Assembly: GCA_000442015.1 (NCBI GenBank)
Contig: KE561209.1
Location: forward strand, 224,353-288,352
From: Rozella allomycis CSF55
Lineage: Eukaryota; Rozellomycota
Direction of reading: 5' to 3'
DNA length: 64,000 bases
Part shown: in pieces, positions 1 to 11,102 of the stretch
Layout: each line of letters starts with the position of its first letter
How positions within the stretch are numbered: the first letter of the stretch is position 1
Program-made: the position numbers and the translations under genes
Notes under the pieces: model-generated
Databases searched by the model: none
What the model saw: the letters and a program-made list of their open reading frames with translations, nothing else
What the model was told of the DNA's origin: nothing

Positions 1-3000
1 TTTTTTCCTACGTTGAACCTCTGACAGTCAATGCAATTCTGGACTACCTTTTTACAGTCTGATCTGATGGATGACCAGTTGAAGCCCTTCGATCGTATCT
101 GTTTCACCATTGATTTCTCCCCAAAATGTCCGATTTCATGAGCTTGTTTAATAAGATTTTCTCGTTCTTCCAGAGTTGGATTTTGTGTAGCCTCCTGCTG
201 GAGTGTTTCAACAATTTTAATCTCCTTGATCGGAATGTTGATCTGTGAAATATCTCTCACTTCCTGTTGAAATTCCAGCTCTGTGTGATTCATAAATTCA
301 ACATTCATTTTTTGCTTGTCTTTTGTATCAATCGTCCAAACTACATATTGATTATATGAAGGAGTGTTTCTATCCATCTTTATAAATGTTTCTTGACTAG
401 TTGTGATGACTATTGGATTGGAGATTGTGTACTCCTTTAACAATTTAAACCAAGTTTCGTTTTCCTTCATCGGTGTTAAAATTGATGCCTTTGATTTATC
501 AATGATTAATTTCACTAGAAGTTTGTGAATGAGATCTTCCTTGAGTTCTGCCCAAATTACTTCGTTTCCTTGTCTTGCTAATAACACGGCTCCGAGGCCT
601 CTGCTGGAAGCATCTGTGGCAAGATTTAAAAGTTTGTTAAAATCAGGATAGTTCAACATTATTTGACTCCAGAGTACCTCTCTGTTGGTGTCGTATATTC
701 TCTGATATTCTCCATTCCAAACCACGTTCTTAGCCTTTCGCATCTTATCTAGTGGTTGGGTGAGCATGGAATAATTTGGTATCATATCTCTGAAGAAATT
801 GAAGAATCCCAACTGTTGTTCAATCATATTACTGTTGACTGGTACTTCCCAATCATCCATTATCAAAAACTTTTCCGGAACAATCGTAATGCCTTTTCTG
901 TCTATCTTGAATCCGGGAACATTCATTTCTTGACAGGCAAATTGGCACTTGGGTATGTTTATCAGTAGTTGAATTCTGTTTAACTCTTCAATGATAATAG
1001 ATACATGTCCTAGGTGTTCTTTGTACGATTTTCAGTGAATTATGATATCGTCTATATAAACTTTCACAAAGTCGTATTTGCTCAAGAACTTTGTCATCAC
1101 GTTTTGTAACTCAGCAGAAATGTTCGTGATGCCGAATAATGGAGCTCCAACAAAGTTATACTGGTTTCCGTTCCATGTAAACGTTGTTTTGACTTAATCA
1201 TCCTCTTTAACTCTAAATTGATGAAATCCCGCTCTCAAGTCTATCTTGGTAAATACCACAGATCCTTTCATGGCTTCAAGAATCTCTTTTATCAGCGGTA
1301 ANTACTGTTGACTGGTACTTCCCAATCATCCATTATCAAAAACTTTTCCGGAACAATCGTAATGCCTTTTCTGTCTATCTTGAATCCGGGAACATTCATT
1401 TCTTGACAGGCAAATTGGCACTTGGGTATGTTTATCAGTAGTTGAATTCTGTTTAACTCTTCAATGATAATAGATACATGTCCTAGGTGTTCTTTGTACG
1501 ATTTTCAGTGAATTATGATATCGTCTATATAAACTTTCACAAAGTCGTATTTGCTCAAGAACTTAGTCATCACGTTTTGGAACTCAGCAGGAATTTTCTT
1601 GAAGCCGAATGGAGCGCAAACAAAGTTTTATTGTTTTCCGTTCCATGTAAACGTTGTTTTTACTTGATCTTCCTCTTTAACTCTAAATTGATGCAATCCC
1701 GCTTTCAAGTCTATCTTGGTGAACACCACAGATCCTATCATGGCTTCAAGAATCTCTTTTATCAGCGGTAATGGATATGTAATGGTCTTTGTAATCTGAT
1801 TGATGTGTCGCGGATCAAGGCATGTTCGCCAACCTGTGATATTCCCAGCTACATCCTTCGTAGCTACAACGAGCAAGAAACTATTCCATTCAGAATGTCC
1901 ATTCAGTTCCTTAATGAAACCGTCTTTCTTCCATTTTTCAACTTGTCCGGTCACTATTGGTCTTAGAAGGTGTGCAATTTGATATTGTGTCTTGAAGGCT
2001 GGAGGGTTGTTCCCTGTATCTATCCTTATAAATGCATTAGGAAGTTGCAAAATCCTTTTATGGATTGATTAGTCTCCAATAAAGGTTTTAGTTGGTCTTT
2101 CAAATGATCTGCATATGCTTCAGTGAGAAAATAGAAGTAGGTTAAATTTGTTTAATTTGTTGAGTTACACATGCTAATCTGGGATGCAATCTTCAAAGGT
2201 TATGTTTTTGTAACGACATCATGGATGGAAATTACTNTCTCCTTTACTACTTCAGGCTCCTGCTTTTCATTTGGGAAGTGGACTCTGAGTCCCAAAATAA
2301 CAATTCCAAGTTTAGACAATGTATCCAGTCCTAGGACGATATTAATTGGAATGCCATTATCGCCGCCCATGTCAAGGACCTCCAAGCAATGCTTGATCTT
2401 CTTGTCTCCATGACAAATAGTTATCTCTTCAGTTATTCCTTTTCTTGGCGTAGTAGTTGATCCTTCTGCCAAATGTAGTACACCCTTCACTGGACTCACT
2501 TTAATGGAAAGCTCTTGGATCATGGTCGGAGAGATAAACGAGTGAGTACTCATGGAGTTAATTCCGGCACGAGCATTGACCCCATTCACTGTCACGGCGG
2601 TGTAGAGAAATTTGACGGGGTTTAGATTCTTGACCATATTGAATTAGATTGTTCCTGGTACAATAATTTCGTCGTCTTCCAAGAGTTCTTCAGGGAATTC
2701 TTCACGGAGATCTATTCTCCTGTTNGTGATGGTTTCTTGAAGGTTTGGTTTAGGTCCATTGTATCCCTTCTTTTTAATCTTTTCCTTGTCTACCTCGGGC
2801 TCCTGATTTTCATTTGGGAAATCTACTCTGAGTCCTTCATTGACAATTCCAAGCTTAGACATTGTATCCAGTCCTAGGACGGTATTAATGGGAATACCAT
2901 TATCGTCGCCCATGTCAAGGACCTCAAAGCGATGGTTAATCTTCTTGTCTCTATGGCAAACATTTTTGTCTTCCGTTATTCCTTTTTTCCTTTTCTTGGC

Positions 3001-4440
3001 GTAGTGGTTGATCTTTCTGCCAAATGTAGCACACCCTTGACTGGATTCACTTTGATCTTGGATCATGGACGGAGAGATAAATGAATGGGTGCTCATGGAG
3101 TCAATTCTTGCTGCACGAGCATTGCTCTCATTTACTGTTATGGCCGTGTAAAGAAATTTAGCGGAATTGTCCCAGGTACGATTATCGCATTTTCTTCCAA
3201 GAGTTCTTCAGGGAATTCTTCACGGAGATCTATTCTCCTGTTGTGAACATTAGAGGAAGATTCCTTATTCTTTTTTCTCNCCAGATTTTCCCGAGTTATT
3301 TCCTGTTCCGCTCTTGCGAGCTCTGCAGCCCTCGGTGTTGTGTCGTACTCTTGGATTATTCTTATGGAATTCGCAATAATAAGAGGTTGTGATTCNCACA
3401 TTTGTCACAGAGCTTCTTGACAAAAACCTTTCTGGCCTCTTTCTTCTCCACCGTTTTTCCCAAGTTATCTCCTGTTCCGCTCTTGCGAGCTCTACAGTCC
3501 TCGGTATTGTGTCTAACTCTTGGGTTATTCTTATAGAATTCACAATAATAAGAGGTCGTGACTTTTTTTGCAGGGCTACCGGGAGTTTCCTTTAGAGTCT
3601 CAACTCTTCTCTTTGATGGAGATCTGCTGGCGTATGCAACCTACATATCATTAGGAATTCCGGGGAATTTCTTGACGGCCTGCATTTGACTCAAGATGGT
3701 GTCAAATTCACTCACCGGTTTGTTATTTAGTACTCGCTTCACAGAATCCGGAAGCTTTGAGAAAAGGAGTTCTTTNATCAAGATGGTAGGCAATTCACTT
3801 ACCGGTTTGTTGTTTAGTACTTGCTTCACAGAATCCGGAAGCTTTGAGAAAAGGAGTTCTTTTAAGAGATTGTGTTGCGGATCCGGGACTGTATAGGCGA
3901 TATTGTTCTCCGTCAATAGGTCTTGAAATCTTCCGATGAATTCCGGAACTGTTTTGCCATGGTAGTACTGTATTTTGAATATCTTGGAGTATTTGTCGGA
4001 TTTCCAATAGGGAGAGAGGAACTCTTTCAATAAATCGTTTTTCAAGATATCCCAGCTGCAAAGAGGGTTCAATTCGTTGTGCCTTGTTAGCCACTGTGCA
4101 ACGGACTCGTTATTGTGAGCGAAGAGTCTTAGCAGATGCTTTGTCTGTTCAGTGGTTAAGTTTTTGTCCTTGTAGATTCACTCAAACCTTTGTAGATATT
4201 CCTCAATGTTATTGAAATCAGTAGGTTTCAAGTCCATCTTTGGGTACAATTTGTGTACTGCAGAAATTACTTTTTGATCTATATGCTCGGAGGTCGGAAC
4301 CTGAGCAATCACAGTGGGGGTAGGTACTGGACCTTCATTATTTCCTGGTGCCGGCGCATCATCTAATAACTCAAGACTTCTCGTACTTTGAGAAATCTCC
4401 TCTTGNAGCTGGCGTTGAATGAGGCTGTGAATTTGTTTGA
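1..4440 (-). mobile_element. Ty3/gypsy LTR retrotransposon remains, broken
   Basis: Minus-strand fossil in gypsy order. The integrase HHCC zinc-binding start lies at about 1-170, RNase H at about 450-1000, reverse transcriptase at about 1000-2050, a retropepsin-like region at about 2200-3130 and a gag region at about 3640-4440. Reverse transcriptase (palm and primer-grip type blocks), RNase H and the zinc-binding region are recognisable by family. The stretch is broken many times and contains seven single-N joins. Several blocks occur twice in near-identical form (830-1302 against 1303-1790; 2200-2640 against 2644-3130), so it is probably stitched from more than one similar copy. The closeness of these copies suggests recent activity. 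No LTR is visible within the window; the element continues off the left edge. Confidence 0.9.
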
Positions 4441-4592
4441 AAAGAATGCACAGGATCGTTGTCCCGAAATCATAACCTTAAAAATGGTATTTAGGAATAA
4501 GTAGCATGAATATAATACTCATTGCGTGAACTATAGACTTTTTATAGTTCACAGTTTTATCATCAGTCCAGTTCATTTAATTTACTAATTTA

Positions 4593-6260
4593 TTAATAAC
4601 CCCTTTTAAAGTATTCCCAGAGCAAATCGATTTCTTTTTTCATTACTTTTGAATTCCAAATGATTCGGCGATTGTTTTCCTTGGCCACACAGCTCTTAAC
4701 TTGATCGCTAAATTTATCATTATGTAGGAAGCTTAAATGGATTTGTTCCATGCAGTCTGAAGAGGATAAGTCAGAATCAGAGGTTTTTAAAAGAACTATA
4801 TCTGAATTAATGAGATTATTATAAACGTTTATGGCATTAGGATATGGATTTTCGATGTCGAAAAGCCCATTAACAATTAGAATTGGCTTTTTACCAGCGT
4901 AAAAAACGGGTTCAAACAACATTTTTTGGTCGGTGCGATAATTTTTATCATCCAAGTAATCTTCAACGCTATAGAAACCAAACATTCCAAACTTCATTGG
5001 CTTATCACGTTTTAATTCTGGACGATGGGCATGACCAAAATTTGGATATACCCACAAGTTATCCTTGCCTTCCTTAATCATTTTTGTTATTCGATCATTA
5101 TGCAATTGCCTTAATTTGCCTATACCATCAATCGCAGGCGAACTTGGAGAATTTCTATACATGCAATATAGTGAAAATAGATAAAATTTCATGGCGTTGA
5201 CGTCATATCCATCTTCGCGCATCATCTTACCACCCCCACCTGTATTAAATGCCTTTAAATGAAACGCCAAATTCCCCCAATCGAAATCGGGATCTTCTAT
5301 CGCTTTTTTCACCAGTCGCTTTGGATTTTTAATGAGACAATCAGATGATTTCGAACAATCATCAGCATATCTATGCAGTACATTAATTGCTGTCATCGAA
5401 TTGTAAGAAAGGTCATGACGAGGATCAAATACGTTTCCGAGCAGTATTCTTGTGAAAGGAGAATCATCCAAAGTTAGCACTTGCTGGGCTAAATAAGTTC
5501 CGTATCCCTGACCCTTTAGTAGCACGTCCTTGACTCCCTTAATTTGCTTAAGCCAATGTGCAAAGTACAAAATATCGCAAGAAGAATATTTTCCCTCTCT
5601 TAAAGAAGGAAAATGATATGGTGCTTTGTCAAATGACAATCCTCCGCTGGAGTCAAATCGATGGTTCGTTAAGTGAATAATATGCACGTCGGACGGTGTT
5701 TTGTGATTAAAGGTTTGCATCTTCAATTCAAATTCTTCGGAACCTACAGGATGACACAAATCATCATATTCCAGTGGTACCACAATACTTCTTTCATAAA
5801 ATTTACCTATTTGATTTGAGGATTTTTCACGAACATTAAAGGTTTTAACATATTTTTCAATATTAAGTCGACTGGCATCTGGTCTAGATTTAGGCCTTAA
5901 CTTGGAATCACTGTTCTCTTCTACTATTTTTACTTTCACTTCAAACGATTCTACACCATATACTGTTGGAATATCAAAAGTTTCCAGAGTTCTAAATACG
6001 AGTGGTTTCGATACACTGTTGACAACATGTGTCGAATCGTCATTTAATACAACGTGAACAGGATCTAAACTTGGAAAATTATGAAGAGTGTTCTTTCCTT
6101 CGTGACTATTAAACACAGGAGAGACCGCACCATTTTGTTGCCCATATAAAGCATAACCGCCATAAACTATGCCCGAAACACAAAAGGCCGCAACAGCATA
6201 TCGCAAGTAATATCCAACTTTTCTCCAAAATATTGCCGCCTCGTTGTCCACTCTAAACAT
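4593..6260 (-). CDS. Membrane-anchored TAP-like alpha/beta-hydrolase pseudoenzyme, copy A
   Basis: A single exon of 555 aa with one N-terminal membrane segment (about residues 18-40), so the bulk is probably lumenal or extracellular (type II). The layout resembles S33/TAP-like serine peptidases: a nucleophile-elbow-like GQGYGTYLAQ at about residue 250, a two-cysteine CSKSSDC motif, and a C-terminal LIVNGLFDIENP strand-Asp block followed by a cysteine. In active TAP-like enzymes the elbow is GxSYGTYL and a GH follows the Asp block. Here the serine position is Gly and the GH stretch is replaced by Ser-Asp residues, so no Ser/His dyad is visible. It is about 60% identical by eye to the gene at 11103-12803. 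The start ATG lies just before the anchor. The role is unknown; a binding or scaffold function in the secretory path is inference. Confidence 0.75.
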   Translation of the reverse strand: MFRVDNEAAIFWRKVGYYLRYAVAAFCVSGIVYGGYALYGQQNGAVSPVFNSHEGKNTLHNFPSLDPVHVVLNDDSTHVVNSVSKPLVFRTLETFDIPTVYGVESFEVKVKIVEENSDSKLRPKSRPDASRLNIEKYVKTFNVREKSSNQIGKFYERSIVVPLEYDDLCHPVGSEEFELKMQTFNHKTPSDVHIIHLTNHRFDSSGGLSFDKAPYHFPSLREGKYSSCDILYFAHWLKQIKGVKDVLLKGQGYGTYLAQQVLTLDDSPFTRILLGNVFDPRHDLSYNSMTAINVLHRYADDCSKSSDCLIKNPKRLVKKAIEDPDFDWGNLAFHLKAFNTGGGGKMMREDGYDVNAMKFYLFSLYCMYRNSPSSPAIDGIGKLRQLHNDRITKMIKEGKDNLWVYPNFGHAHRPELKRDKPMKFGMFGFYSVEDYLDDKNYRTDQKMLFEPVFYAGKKPILIVNGLFDIENPYPNAINVYNNLINSDIVLLKTSDSDLSSSDCMEQIHLSFLHNDKFSDQVKSCVAKENNRRIIWNSKVMKKEIDLLWEYFKRGY

Positions 6261-6842
6261 TTTTGTGCGTGGCTTGGCGAAATGAAAAAAACAATGTGGT
6301 GGCTTTGGTTAAGCCTATATATAGTTTCTGTAACTTGTAGATTTTATAATGCAAGTATAATGTATATGTATACATAATACAGTATAATATAAAGTATTTA
6401 GTATGTTTGATAAATAATCCTTCAAGGACACGCCTAAATCACAGCGACGCGCGGATATGCGTTTCGTTGAACACTTGGCATTCTTGCAGTCTGCAAAAAA
6501 ATGCTCATGTCAAGCGAAAGCCGAAAATTATTCATCTTGTTTTATTTAGATGGTTTAATTATTACCGATTCCACTTGCCTTATCTTCGCCCTTTGTTGTA
6601 AATATTTCGTGACACATTGTTGAGAGGTTAATGGGAGTAAGTATTATCAACATTAAAGCAATTAAATCTGTTGCTCTGAATTATTTGAGGCAGAATCAAT
6701 TTGATCTTATTGTGCAATTAATTTTGATGAGTAATATATTCCCTTATTTCTCAGAAAAATATGCTAAAAATAAATGGTATATTGAATGAATTAAAAGAAT
6801 TCTACTTACGCTGTTATCCAAATTTCAAGCCACAAAAGTTTT
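6261..6842. other. Divergent intergenic region
   Basis: This 582-base AT-rich gap lies between two divergently transcribed genes. A TATA-like CCTATATATAG sits near 6314-6324, about 55-65 bases upstream of the copy A start codon. I see no convincing ORF, tRNA or repeat here. Confidence 0.5.
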
Positions 6843-8170
6843 ATGTTAATTAAACCCTCAGAAACAACGGAATGCTTTGACATTCTTTTCCTTGGAACAG
6901 ATCTAAACACTTGTATAAAATGTGCTCAAGAATCTTCAAGCAACAAAGTTATCCAACTGGAGAGAAACAAAGGGTACGGCTCAATACACAGCAACGAGCC
7001 ACTCTTGAATGACAAACGAATAAAAATTTTACATGAATCGGGTGATATAAACCGTATTCCATACTATCCAGCGCATATCCCATCAAAAGGGCGGCTGGTG
7101 GACCTATTAATTGAATCCGGTGTAGCTGAATACGTGGAATTCAAAAAGCAAGAATCCCTGCAAATATTTTCTGAGAACAGACTAGTCAATGTACCAGTTT
7201 CGAAAGAAGACGTGTTTTTGATGAGCGAGACTAGTTTATTGCAAAAGAGGCAGGTGATGAAGGTTATTAATCTGGCTAGAATGTTTGATGAATTAAAGAA
7301 TGGCCAAGAAGTGGAGGGATTTACGTTGCAAGATTTGAAGAATACGAGCTTTAGAAAGTTTTTGGACAATAAATTGCCTGCTGTTTTTGTGGATATGGTT
7401 TTGTTTAGTTTGGCATTGTTTAGTAAATATGAAGAAGCGGAAAGTATGGATGCTGAAAAGGGATTCGAGATTCTTGCAAAGAGGGTTGAAGGGTTTGGGG
7501 TTTTTGGGAAGTACTCTTTATTGTATCCAATTTATGGATTGTCAGAAATAGCTCAAGGATTTTGTAGGTAAATTTAGTGTTATATATTCGATAGAAAATC
7601 TGCATTGAATGGTGCAGTGCAATTATTGAATGTGTCGAAAATTTCAGTAGAGAAATTTGAAGACATGTATAAAGTTAACATTGAATCAGGCTCAATTGAT
7701 GAACCATCCTACTTTTATACGCGAGAAATCAAAGGAAATTCTTTTGAGTTGTGCGAGATATTTGGATTGCAACTTGATTCTTCAAAGTAACATTTGATGC
7801 ACTAATTGTTAGGCTGTGGAATGGTGCATTTATTAAAATCAATTTAAAGATTAAAGAGCAATTTAAACAAATAACATTTCCTCCCAATGATGAAAGAGGC
7901 TTTTGTATTCAGGTTTATCAAGTTGGCGATGAAACATTTGAATGTGAAAAAGATCAAAGTAAATTTATCAAGTTTTAAAAGAAAGGCATTTTATTCTTTC
8001 AATCTTTTCAATCTGATTGCAATAATTGGATTAAAATTGTAGGTGAAGTTTTAGAGAAACTAGGGATTGCGGATGATTGCATAATTTCCAAAAGAATATT
8101 TGAGTTTCATTCATTAAAACTAAAAGATGAACTTTTAGAAAATGTTTCATTAATTTTAGAAGAATTTTAA
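6843..8170 (+). CDS. MRS6: Rab escort protein (REP/Mrs6-like, GDI superfamily)
   Basis: REP presents newly made Rab GTPases to geranylgeranyl transferase II and delivers them to membranes. Four exons can be joined through introns at 7568-7594, 7787-7812 and 7959-7985 (27, 26 and 27 nt), giving a continuous frame. The N-terminus has a diverged dinucleotide-binding strand (FDILFLGTDLNTCI where the family has GTGL). It is followed by the REP-specific block GRLVDLLIESGVAEYVEFK and VPVSKEDVFLMSETSLLQKR, then the LYPIYGLSEIAQGFCR motif conserved in REP and GDI. REP is favoured over GDI because the 'DVF...KR' block follows human CHM. It is shorter than animal REPs, with no long insert. The ATG is the first in frame after the divergent promoter; the gene ends 31 bases from the convergent telomere-protein gene. 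Confidence 0.8.
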
Positions 8171-8201
8171 CGTTTGAATCAAAAAATAGTTTTTATTTAA
8201 A

Positions 8202-9790
8202 TTAATTAAAGAGTTCCATTAGATCTTTGGGCAATTGATAACTCTTTTTCATATTTCTCGCCTTGTCTTTTAAATCTTTATTTGATCTGTTTTGAAATTC
8301 ATAATTGTCACGTATTAAATGCCACTGAGTTCCAAATTGTTGCATTCCTTTTATTAAATTTATTTCTTCTTCTTTTGAATAGGGAACTCTCTTCTTTGAC
8401 GAGGGTTTCGGTTGTAGCGCCATTTTAGTCTTTTTAGGCACAGCTTTAACTGCTTCTTCCTCCTGATTCAATATGGGTGATTTTCATTACTTTTTCTGAA
8501 TCATCAAAAGTTGCCCTTTCCGCTGACTCTCTTCTATCAATCAGCCTCTTTTTCGGTTGCGTAGCTCTTATCTCCATGGTAGTTTCAGGTTCTTCCAACT
8601 TCGAAGGCTTGATTTGAACTATTTGAACAGGATTAACCTTTTGTCTAGCAGGCAATTTTTTCATTTGCATGTCAGGTTGATCGGGCGTGTGCGCAAGCGG
8701 CATGCTGCTTGTAATATCTGTAGAACTGATTTGGCATTTTTTTGACTCGTCTTCACCATCACCATCACTCACGCCACCCACCTCATCATCAATGTCCTCC
8801 TGATGATATTCAACTTTTTCTGTTTCTGAATCGTCTGAATTGTCTTTGTCTAAAACTTGGCTTTGAAAAAGATTTTGTTTATCAATATCATCATCACACG
8901 ATTCAAAAGGATTTTCATCATCACTTATAATGCTTGGATGTTCAACTTTATAGCTGTAAATTGAACCTCGTAAATTATGCTTCTCCATATACTTCTTCAC
9001 TATCAAATTTCTTCTTTTTCTGTTCTGTCAAATACGTTTTTAATTACCTTTCTTCTCTTGTTAGCACTGGCGGTTTTGTTTTCGTTTCATTTACGGCCTT
9101 GAGCATCAAAGGCGTCGATAGCGATGAATTTAAATGCCGCATAACTTTAATCGTATTGCCGATAAAGTCTTCATATTTAAACGTATCTCTCAAATTTGCT
9201 ATCGAATATTCATCAGATACGAACTACTGATAAAGATTGATCACCCGTTACCAATTCATTTCTCTCCAGTATCTCCCTCTGAATATCAGCGGATGGTAAA
9301 GTATTGAAATGTGCAATATCAACTTTTATAAAATCAGTATTCAAATATTTTTCGCAATTCTCTTCCAACTCTTGCAAATTACTCGAGTCTAATAAAACAA
9401 TCTTTCAACTTATCTATTTTTCATTACTTGCGTTCTTATCTCCATCAGTAAATGCAATATAACCATAGTTTTGGATTTCCAATATTTGAATGCTTTTTCT
9501 ACAACATTCAAGATCTCCTTTAGAGCCTCCGCTCTTACATCCTCGCCTTTGCTATCATCTTCACAGTGTAACAATACTTCTAAAACTTTGGTTACCAAGT
9601 ATCTGGCTTTGATATTGTCATCCAACTCTATCTTGCTGAATAGACCTAACAATTACCAAAGTCGCTATTTACTATTCACGAGGTACAAATACGTATCTCT
9701 CTCAGGACTATTGGTATTATTCAAATTATCTTCTATAATTTTATACAATAAAAAGTCGGCAAATGCATAATCCTCCGCAGATTCAGACAT
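8202..9790 (-). CDS. Telomere repeat-binding protein, TRF/Taz1-like (TRFH + C-terminal telobox Myb)
   Basis: Six exons join in frame across five introns of 26-28 nt (for example 8463-8490) from ATG 9788-9790 to the stop at 8202. The N-terminal ~200 residues are helical; their last part (YEDFIGNTIKVMRHLNSSLS then TPLMLKA) resembles the final helices of the TRF homology dimerisation domain. A basic RKRR stretch and an acidic, poorly conserved linker follow. The last ~60 residues are a single Myb repeat (PYSKEEEINLIKGMQQFGTQ) ending in a telobox-like NKDLKDKARNMKK. TRF1/2 and Taz1 bind double-stranded telomeric repeats as dimers in shelterin. The third telobox position, W in most members, is A here. 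Family membership is well supported; telomere binding itself is inferred. Confidence 0.8.
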
Positions 9791-10083
9791 GGAAATTTCT
9801 AAAATCTCGAGAAAGGTATTGAAGGAGAAATATGTGTGGCCCTATGGCAAATAGATCTGAAATCGAAATCTTTAAAATGCAGATGACGACTGGATTGAGA
9901 ATGTAACTGTCGCCGAACATTTAACTGTCGATGTATGCTGATCAAATTGTGTCCGACACTGGCAGACTCACTCAATACATTAATCATCTGCCCTGTCAAA
10001 ATTATTCTGGTGATAATCTCATTATATGCCTAATCTCCTTTTTAGAATTCTAATCTAAGAGTTATGGGAGCAACTACTAATAT

Positions 10084-10734
10084 TTATTTATCAGTCCCGA
10101 AATAGCGACATCCAAAGTCACCTAATCCAGGAGAAATATATTTCTTCTCATCAAGCCCTTGATCAATCTCTGCTGTAACAATTTGAACTTTGGGATAACT
10201 TGAATGTATAGCTTTGATTCCTTCTGGCGCGGCAATCAAGTTTAAGAATATGACATTTTCTTCAGGCACGCCGTGTTCTATCAATACTTGGATAGCTTTT
10301 TTGCAGGTACCGCCTGTTGCCAACATTGGATCAAGCAATAGCACATATCTATCGGAAATATCTTGTGGTAGCTTTGCATAATAGAGTTTTGGCAATGCTG
10401 TTTCTTCATCCCTTTGAATTAGGATTTTGCCAATTCTAACAGATCGACAGCATTCTCGCAGACCTTGTTCCATGGCTTCCCCTGCTCTCATAATTGATAC
10501 ACCACATATTTTTCCACCAAATTTTAACCCGCTATAAACTGCTCCAGTGGGCGTTTCTATTTGCTTTGAGATACAAGGCAAATAATTTAGGCCCTCTTCC
10601 ACCAACAGACGAATAATCCGATCCGAATAGAATATAAAATCGCTTCTTTCAGTTTCTCTGTCCCTGACTATTGTAAGAAGCGCTTTCAATTCATTGGTTT
10701 GCTCGAGAAGTTTAACATTGTCAAAAGTAATCAT
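10084..10734 (-). CDS. FUR1: Uracil phosphoribosyltransferase
   Basis: An intron-free 216-aa enzyme that makes UMP from uracil and PRPP in pyrimidine salvage. The PRPP-binding loop VLLLDPMLATGGT is present, as are GVSIMRAGEAMEQGLRECCR and the C-terminal uracil-binding stretch YISPGLGDFGCRYFGT. Length matches the family. The start ATG gives the usual FUR1-like N-terminus (NVKLLEQTNELKALLTIVRD). It is upstream of the telomere-protein gene on the same strand, with about 290 bases between them that hold no supported gene, and divergent from the hydrolase-like copy B. Confidence 0.97.
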   Translation of the reverse strand: MITFDNVKLLEQTNELKALLTIVRDRETERSDFIFYSDRIIRLLVEEGLNYLPCISKQIETPTGAVYSGLKFGGKICGVSIMRAGEAMEQGLRECCRSVRIGKILIQRDEETALPKLYYAKLPQDISDRYVLLLDPMLATGGTCKKAIQVLIEHGVPEENVIFLNLIAAPEGIKAIHSSYPKVQIVTAEIDQGLDEKKYISPGLGDFGCRYFGTDK

Positions 10735-11102
10735 TTCTTAAATTTTGTAAAATAATTTTTAATACCTCAATCAATGGTTCTCCCATTATTGTTTCGGGTG
10801 CTTTAATGTATTTTAATTGTAGCCGTAATAGTTTAATTGTACATGTATATTGTATTGCTTACATTTTCTTAATAGCCATGAAATTAAGAAAAAGTTAAAA
10901 GAGATAATAATTTTAATAAAAGGACTCAAAATGCCTTGCCAAAATAGGCTACGTACAAATCTCAACATTCCCAAAGTAAGTTCACTGAAAATCGGGTTGG
11001 ATGTGAATCTGATGTGTGAAAGTCAAAATAAATACCTATCATACAATCCAAGGACCAAGAGTATATGGCTGAGCCAAATAAATGAACTAAGCCACAGTCG
11101 AA
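10735..11102. other. Divergent intergenic region
   Basis: These 368 bases separate the UPRTase start from the copy B start and presumably hold both promoters. An 86-codon frame crosses the region and overlaps the copy B start, but it has no recognisable motif, so I do not call it. Confidence 0.4.

Noticed and set aside
9799-9999. 66-codon minus-strand frame between UPRTase and the telomere protein
   Set aside because: No recognisable motif, and the telomere protein has a good ATG and complete N-terminus without it.
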